DNA from: Chloroflexota bacterium
Lineage (GTDB): Bacteria; Chloroflexota; Anaerolineae; Anaerolineales; UBA4823
Assembly: GCA_023395675.1 (NCBI GenBank)
Contig: JAEWYL010000120.1
Location: 1-9,628, forward strand
Reading direction: 5' to 3'
DNA: 9,628 nt
This document shows positions 5,970 through 9,628 of the stretch, piece by piece; the first letter of the stretch is position 1, and each line of letters starts with the position of its first letter. The translations under genes were made by a program, and so were the position numbers. The notes beneath the pieces were generated by a model. That model was not told the origin of the DNA. It did no database searches and saw nothing but the letters and a program-made list of their open reading frames with translations.

Positions 5970-6749
5970 ATGGTGCGCATGAAACCGGTGGATGGAGAAC
6001 GCAATCTGGAGAAGGCCGCCCTGCGCGGCGAACCCTCCTACGTCTGGCGGGCAGGCCAGGAGCGGCGCCTGCGGATGATCCTGGAGGCCGCGGGCGAGCG
6101 CATCCAGGGCCAGGTGCTGGAGAACGGCTGCGGGGTGGGGATGTACGTCGAGCGCCTGGCGCCCTACTGCGAGAAGATCGTGGGCCTGGAGTACGAGTTT
6201 GACCGGGCCCGGCAGGCGCACAAACACACCGGGTATTTCCCCTTCGCCCATATCATCTCCGCCGCGGGCGAGCGCCTGCCCTTCCCGGATGACTCCTTCG
6301 ACGCCATCCTGAGCCACGAGGTGCTGGAGCACGTCCAGGACGACCGGATGGCGGCGGAGGAGATGGTGCGCACCCTGCGCCCGGGCGGGTGCATCCTGCT
6401 CTTCGTCCCCAATCGCGGCTACCCCTTCGAGACCCACGGCATTTACTGGCGCGGGCGCTACCGCTTCGGCAATATCCCCCTGGTGAACTACCTGCCCCGC
6501 GCCCTGCGCGACCGGCTGGCCCCGCACGTGCGCGTCTACAGCAAAGGCGACCTGGAGCGGGTGTTCCAGCAGCTCCCCGTCCGCTTTGTGGAGCAGCAGG
6601 TGATCTTCGGCGCCTACGATAACATCATCGCCCGCTTCCCGCGCCTGGGCCCCGGCCTGCGCGCCCTGCTGCAGAACCTGGAGAACACCCCCCTGCGCGG
6701 CCTGGGCCTGTCACATTTTTGGGTGATTGAGAAAACAGCCCCTGCCTGA
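5970..6749 (+). CDS. Class I SAM-dependent methyltransferase (Methyltransf_11 type)
   Basis: A 259-residue cytoplasmic methyltransferase; substrate unknown. The Rossmann core runs from about 46 to 146 with motif I VLENGCGVGMYV (49-60), E74 at the end of the second strand as probable ribose ligand, AAGERLPFPDDSFDAIL (98-114), HEVLEHV (116-122) and LRPGG (136-140). The C-terminal part (about 150-259) has the aromatic and basic stretch HGIYWRGRYRFGNIP (156-170) and no membrane helix. Weak AGGG (5961-5964) lies five bases before the ATG; a second ATG at 5979 is an alternative start. It is the last gene of the operon, and its stop codon lies in the loop of a small hairpin just before the terminator. 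Only the general family can be assigned. Confidence 0.8.
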   Translation: MVRMKPVDGERNLEKAALRGEPSYVWRAGQERRLRMILEAAGERIQGQVLENGCGVGMYVERLAPYCEKIVGLEYEFDRARQAHKHTGYFPFAHIISAAGERLPFPDDSFDAILSHEVLEHVQDDRMAAEEMVRTLRPGGCILLFVPNRGYPFETHGIYWRGRYRFGNIPLVNYLPRALRDRLAPHVRVYSKGDLERVFQQLPVRFVEQQVIFGAYDNIIARFPRLGPGLRALLQNLENTPLRGLGLSHFWVIEKTAPA

Positions 6750-6757
6750 AGCAGGGG
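6739..6757 (+). other. Small stem-loop spanning the stop codon of the operon's last gene
   Basis: CCCCTGC (6739-6745) pairs with GCAGGGG (6751-6757) around loop CTGAA, which contains the TGA stop (6747-6749). There is no T run after it. It may add 3'-end stability to the mRNA. Confidence 0.6.
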
Positions 6758-6771
6758 GATTGGCACAGAAT

Positions 6772-6800
6772 AAAAATGCGGCGCTCAGCGCCGCATTTTT
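6772..6800. terminator. Bidirectional intrinsic terminator between convergent genes
   Basis: The sequence is a perfect inverted repeat with 13-nt arms, AAAAATGCGGCGC (6772-6784) and GCGCCGCATTTTT (6788-6800), around TCA. The GC-rich stem followed by five T reads as a terminator in both directions. It lies between the plus-strand operon ending at 6749 and the minus-strand gene ending at 6817, so it can serve both. Confidence 0.93.
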
Positions 6801-6816
6801 GTTCTGGCTCTTTATT

Positions 6817-7761
6817 TCAGGCAGGGTCGTCCACGGGCCGGAAGTCGTAAATGCCATCCCGGAAGGGCCATTCCCGGCTGCAGTTCGGGCAGGCCAGGGC
6901 CTGGGAGGCCTCCTCCAGCGGGGCGTGCCCGCAGGCGGGGCAGCAGAAGTATGCGAGGGGCGGGCCGGCCTGAGCCCCCACGTGGGCCCCCACCTGCGCC
7001 TGCGTGGGGCTGCCGGTCTGCGGGCCGGCCTGCGCCCGCAGGAATACGCTGGGGGAGAGCTGCCACCAGTCCCCGGTGAGCTGCGCCAGCGAGTCCATCG
7101 CCACCAGCAGGCCCAGCGGCGCCAGGCGCTTGAGCAGCGAGATGCGAAAATGAGACACCGTTAGCTGCCGCTGGACCTGGAAACCGCTCCGGCGCAGCCA
7201 GGCGCGTACCGCAGCCGGGTGGAAATCAAAATTGAGGCTGGCGAACTCGACCGGCTCGGGGCTGAACGGGCTCCACTCCTGGCGCCGCAGCAGGTAGCGC
7301 AGGATGGCTTTCAGGTTCTGCTTGTTGGCAAACTCCAGGATGAAGGCCCCGCCGGGCTCCAGCACCCGGCGCACGCCGTCCAGCACCCGCTGGGGGTCGG
7401 CCATGTGGTGCAGGGTGCGGATCATGGTGGCGGCGTCGAACAGCCCGGGCCGGAAGGGCAGCCGGTAGGCGTCTGCAGCCACGTACAGGTAGCGCTCCCC
7501 GCCGCCCAGGCGCGCCTGGGCCTGTTCGAGCTGGGTGCGGGAATAGTCCAGCAGGATAATGCGCTCGAAGCCCTGGTAGCGGGGGGTATTGCGGCCGGCG
7601 CCCGCCCCGATCTCCAGCAGCAGCCTGCCGGAGGCGGGCAGCAGGCGCTTCAGGGCCACTGCTTCCGCCCGATCTTCGTACTCTCGCTCTCCCCGCTCCC
7701 AGAACGAGGTCTGGTAGTCGGAGCCTTCATAGTTGCAGATAGGGGGAGTCTGGGTTGGCAT
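6817..7761 (-). CDS. Class I SAM-dependent methyltransferase with C-terminal zinc ribbon
   Basis: A 314-residue protein; substrate unknown. The catalytic domain (about 25-145) has motif I LLEIGAGAGRNTP (48-60), D72 at the end of the second strand, AADAYRLPF (95-103), LHHMADP (117-123) and LEPGG (134-138). A helical region follows (about 150-240), then a linker rich in Ala, Gly and Gln with AQAGP repeated at 243-247 and 263-267. The C-terminal ribbon has C274-P-A-C277 and C291-P-N-C294 and ends in FRDGIYDF (300-307). That pattern resembles Trm112/UPF0434-like zinc ribbons, which partner or precede methyltransferases. The ATG at 7759-7761 is chosen because the conserved region begins soon after it and a TATAAT lies just upstream. 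No Shine-Dalgarno is present, so translation is probably leaderless. An upstream frame of 50 codons is open but crosses the palindrome and is rejected. Confidence 0.78.
   Translation of the reverse strand: MPTQTPPICNYEGSDYQTSFWERGEREYEDRAEAVALKRLLPASGRLLLEIGAGAGRNTPRYQGFERIILLDYSRTQLEQAQARLGGGERYLYVAADAYRLPFRPGLFDAATMIRTLHHMADPQRVLDGVRRVLEPGGAFILEFANKQNLKAILRYLLRRQEWSPFSPEPVEFASLNFDFHPAAVRAWLRRSGFQVQRQLTVSHFRISLLKRLAPLGLLVAMDSLAQLTGDWWQLSPSVFLRAQAGPQTGSPTQAQVGAHVGAQAGPPLAYFCCPACGHAPLEEASQALACPNCSREWPFRDGIYDFRPVDDPA
6961..7040. repeat. 60-bp-spaced direct repeat inside the methyltransferase linker
   Basis: CGGGCCGGCCTG at 6961-6972 recurs at 7021-7032. Over 20 bases the copies (6961-6980 and 7021-7040) match at 18 positions. 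The spacing is exactly 20 codons, so both copies encode AQAGP in frame. It is probably a slippage- or recombination-prone linker. Confidence 0.8.
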
Positions 7762-7768
7762 GGGGGTG

Positions 7769-7795
7769 ATTATAATCCACCCGTAGGGCTGTCCA
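7769..7795 (-). promoter_or_regulatory. Promoter for a probably leaderless methyltransferase mRNA
   Basis: On the minus strand TATAAT (7769-7774) ends only seven bases before the ATG (7759-7761). TGGACA (7790-7795) matches the -35 consensus at five of six positions, but the spacer is short at 15 bp. The intervening CACCCCC has no Shine-Dalgarno character. Transcription would begin at or next to the A of the ATG. Confidence 0.55.
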
Positions 7796-7821
7796 GCAGT
7801 CCACCGCGAGCAGAAATCGGT

Positions 7822-7866
7822 ACAATATGCGAGGGGCCGGGAGTAACCCGGCCCCTCGCATATTGT
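7822..7866 (-). terminator. 20-bp perfect inverted repeat, probable terminator of ugd
   Basis: ACAATATGCGAGGGGCCGGG (7822-7841) and its exact reverse complement (7847-7866) flank a 5-nt loop. On the minus strand it lies 56 bases after the ugd stop. The GC-rich core with AT-rich outer ends fits a terminator, but there is no T tract after the stem. It also sits 26 bp upstream of the -35 of the next gene, so an operator or mRNA-stability element is the alternative. Confidence 0.5.
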
Positions 7867-7921
7867 GCTCAATTCACTACGTGCGGCTGTTTTTGGGGCA
7901 GCCCCACGCACATTCTCGCCC

Positions 7922-9274
7922 TCAGGCGGCAGATTCGATGATCTGGTGCTCGATATCTCCGTTCAGGGCCGCGCCGTTATAACCCCGGCCGATGCCGCGG
8001 TAGATAAACCCGAGATGCTTCATCGCCACCGGGTCGTAGATATTGCGCCCGTCCAGCAGCATTGGCTGGCGCATGCAGTCGCGGATCTGCACCAGGTCCA
8101 GGTGCTTGAACTCGTTCCACTCCGTCATCACCAGCAGGGCGTCGCAGCCGGTGGCCATGGTGTAGGGGTCGGGGCACATCTCGACCTCTGGCATCAGCGG
8201 GTGGGCGATCTCCATGGCGACCGGGTCGTAGGCCCGCACCTTCACGCCGAGCGAGAGCAGGATCTCGCTGACACTGATTGAAGGCGCATCGCGCATATCG
8301 TCGGTGTTGGGTTTGAAGGACAGGCCGAGCAGGCCCACCGTCTTCCCCTGGATCTCGCCCAGCATTTCTTTGAGCTTGTTCACGAACATGGGGCGGCGGT
8401 CGGAGTTGATCTCCATCACGGCATTCAGGAGCTGCGGGTGGCGGCCTTTCTCCGCGGCCATATAGGCCAGCGCTTTCACGTCTTTGGGGAAGCAGGAGCC
8501 GCCGTAGCCCAGCCCGGCGTCCAGGAAGGCGGGGCCGATGCGCTTATCGTAGCCCATACCCGCCGCCACCTCTTTGACGTCTGCGCCCAGCGCCTCGCAG
8601 ATGTTGGCGATTTCGTTGATGAACGAAATCTTGGTCGCCAGGAAGGCGTTGGAGGCGTATTTGATCATCTCGGCTGTGCGCAGGTCGGTGATGACGATGG
8701 GGGCGCGCAGGGGCAGGTGGAGCTGGGCCACTTTCTCGGCCGCCTCGGCGTCCAGCGAACCCAGGACGGTGCGGTGCGGCTGCATAAAATCGGCAATGGC
8801 CGAGCCTTCGCGCAGGAACTCGGGGCAGGAGACCACCGAGAAGGGGATGGGGCTCTTCTGGTGCTTGCGGATAATATCGGCCACCCAGTCGCCGGTGCCG
8901 ACCGGGACGGTGGACTTGTTGATCACGATCAGGGAAGACTGCATCTGCTCGGCGATCGAGCGGGCGGCGGCGGCCACGTAGCGCAGATCGGCCTCGCCGT
9001 CCACCCCGGAGGGGGTGCCCACCGCGATAAAGGCAAACTCTGTGCCCTGCAGGGCCTCCGGGTAGGAGGTGGTGAAGGAGAGACGCCCGGCTTTCACGTT
9101 GCGCTCCACCAGCTCTTTGAGCCCGGGCTCGTAGATGGGCATCTCGAAGCGCCGCAGGCCTTCAATCTTCTCTTCCATTATGTCCAGGGCAATCACGCGG
9201 TTACCCAGGTCGGCAAAGCAGGCCGCCGTCACCAGGCCAACATAGCCCACCCCAACAACACAGATTTGTTTCAT
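7922..9274 (-). CDS. ugd: UDP-glucose 6-dehydrogenase
   Basis: A cytoplasmic NAD-dependent enzyme that oxidises UDP-glucose to UDP-glucuronate in two steps, supplying uronic acids for polysaccharides and glycans. The 450-residue length is typical. The N-terminal NAD domain begins MKQICVVGVGYVGL (GVGYVGL at 8-14) with D31 at the end of the second strand, and has STVPVGT (121-127) and PEFLREG (151-157). The central domain has IKYASNAFLATKISFINE (204-221), with K205 and N209. The catalytic cysteine is C261 in GYGGSCFPKD (256-265), and the C-terminal UDP-binding domain has GLSFKPNTDDMRDAPS (317-332). GGAGG (9285-9289) lies ten bases before the ATG; a longer frame 15 codons upstream lacks conservation. 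A GDP-mannose or UDP-ManNAc dehydrogenase of the same superfamily is less likely because of the strict Ugd-type motifs. The nearest same-strand gene downstream is the zinc-ribbon methyltransferase, apparently separately transcribed. Confidence 0.94.
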   Translation of the reverse strand: MKQICVVGVGYVGLVTAACFADLGNRVIALDIMEEKIEGLRRFEMPIYEPGLKELVERNVKAGRLSFTTSYPEALQGTEFAFIAVGTPSGVDGEADLRYVAAAARSIAEQMQSSLIVINKSTVPVGTGDWVADIIRKHQKSPIPFSVVSCPEFLREGSAIADFMQPHRTVLGSLDAEAAEKVAQLHLPLRAPIVITDLRTAEMIKYASNAFLATKISFINEIANICEALGADVKEVAAGMGYDKRIGPAFLDAGLGYGGSCFPKDVKALAYMAAEKGRHPQLLNAVMEINSDRRPMFVNKLKEMLGEIQGKTVGLLGLSFKPNTDDMRDAPSISVSEILLSLGVKVRAYDPVAMEIAHPLMPEVEMCPDPYTMATGCDALLVMTEWNEFKHLDLVQIRDCMRQPMLLDGRNIYDPVAMKHLGFIYRGIGRGYNGAALNGDIEHQIIESAA

Positions 9275-9289
9275 GCTTGAAAAACCTCC

Positions 9290-9628
9290 GAAGTCTGTAC
9301 GGGGAAGACCCCGCTCCATGGTATCCGGCCCGGTCTAAGCCGGTGTTCTCACAGTTAAAGGATTGGTGTTAAAAAAGACTGATTTCCCCCCCGATCTCTT
9401 CCTTAGGATCAGGATAATTCCATAGGTAATAACGCTCTGAGCCGGCATTTGTTACAAATCGTCATAGAATGATCGCTGGATTTTTACTGTCCGACAATCT
9501 TATCACGGTTCAAAATAAAAGAGGCCCAATAAATTTATTAGGGGGCACTAGATGTTTTTAAAAGGGGGGTTTTGTACGTGGCGGATTATGTTGTTTTGGG
9601 GGGGGGGGGGGGGCCCGCCCGCCGCCCC
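9290..9628. other. Gene-free upstream region of ugd and low-quality window end
   Basis: No coding region is seen. Just upstream of ugd is a short hairpin CGGGG-AAGA-CCCCG (9300-9313). From about 9361 the base composition becomes AT-rich, with a perfect 12-nt palindrome AATAAATTTATT (9528-9539) flanked by CCC and GGGGG. I found no convincing promoter for ugd. The final 40 bases consist of 16 consecutive G (9598-9613) followed by C-rich sequence, probably a sequencing or assembly artefact. Confidence 0.6.

Noticed and set aside
7762..7911. 50-codon upstream extension of the zinc-ribbon methyltransferase.
   Set aside because: It runs through the 20-bp palindrome and the promoter, and the homologous region begins only after the ATG at 7761.
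7881..7911. Hairpin GTGCG+GCTG with CAGC+CGCAC just after ugd as its terminator.
   Set aside because: Asymmetric bulge and no T run on the ugd strand; the larger palindrome at 7822-7866 is a better candidate.
8438..9280. 280-codon plus-strand frame opposite ugd.
   Set aside because: The minus strand encodes Ugd with every catalytic motif; the antisense product is His/Gly-rich with no family signal.
9528..9539. Palindrome AATAAATTTATT as an operator or origin element.
   Set aside because: Single short AT palindrome near a doubtful contig end, with no repeats or recognised protein-binding pattern.

Overview
The window looks like chromosomal DNA from a GC-rich bacterium. The best guess is Chloroflexota, Anaerolineae-like. 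That guess rests on gene style only: a UMF1-type transporter carrying a secreted-type beta-sandwich module, PIN/TRAM protein and RlmB next to a tRNA-tuf cluster, and tRNAs that mostly lack an encoded CCA. No marker gene is long enough here to settle it. No phage, transposon, CRISPR array or defence genes were seen. The right end (about 9590-9628) is a run of 16 G followed by C-rich sequence and looks like a low-quality contig end.

Left block (1-2534, all minus strand): reading with transcription, yacL-like PIN/TRAM protein, then rlmB (the two share one base), then a sigma70-like promoter driving tRNA-Thr(TGT), tRNA-Tyr(GTA), tRNA-Thr(GGT) and the first 41 codons of tuf (EF-Tu), which runs off the window. 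This is translation and ribosome-maturation housekeeping. The order resembles a condensed version of the Firmicute yacL...rlmB...secE-nusG region joined to the classic tRNA-tufB arrangement.

Middle gap (2535-3227): a divergent intergenic region of nearly 700 bases. It holds a strongly structured stretch (about 2769-2977) that ends in a stem and eight T on the plus strand although no gene lies there to terminate. This is a candidate small RNA or cis-regulatory leader. A TATAAT promoter follows, then a long leader before the transporter.

Right-centre operon (3228-6749, plus strand): a UMF1/Atg22-like major facilitator with an inserted extracytoplasmic beta-sandwich domain, a UbiE/MenG quinone methyltransferase starting at TTG, and a second class I methyltransferase, with gaps of only 16 and 14 bases. 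It ends in a perfect bidirectional terminator.

Right block (6817-9274, minus strand): ugd (UDP-glucose 6-dehydrogenase) followed downstream by a third class I methyltransferase with a C-terminal zinc ribbon. A 20-bp perfect inverted repeat lies between them. The methyltransferase appears to have its own promoter so close to the ATG that the mRNA would be leaderless. UDP-glucuronate made by Ugd would feed polysaccharide or glycan synthesis, but no glycosyltransferase is in view.
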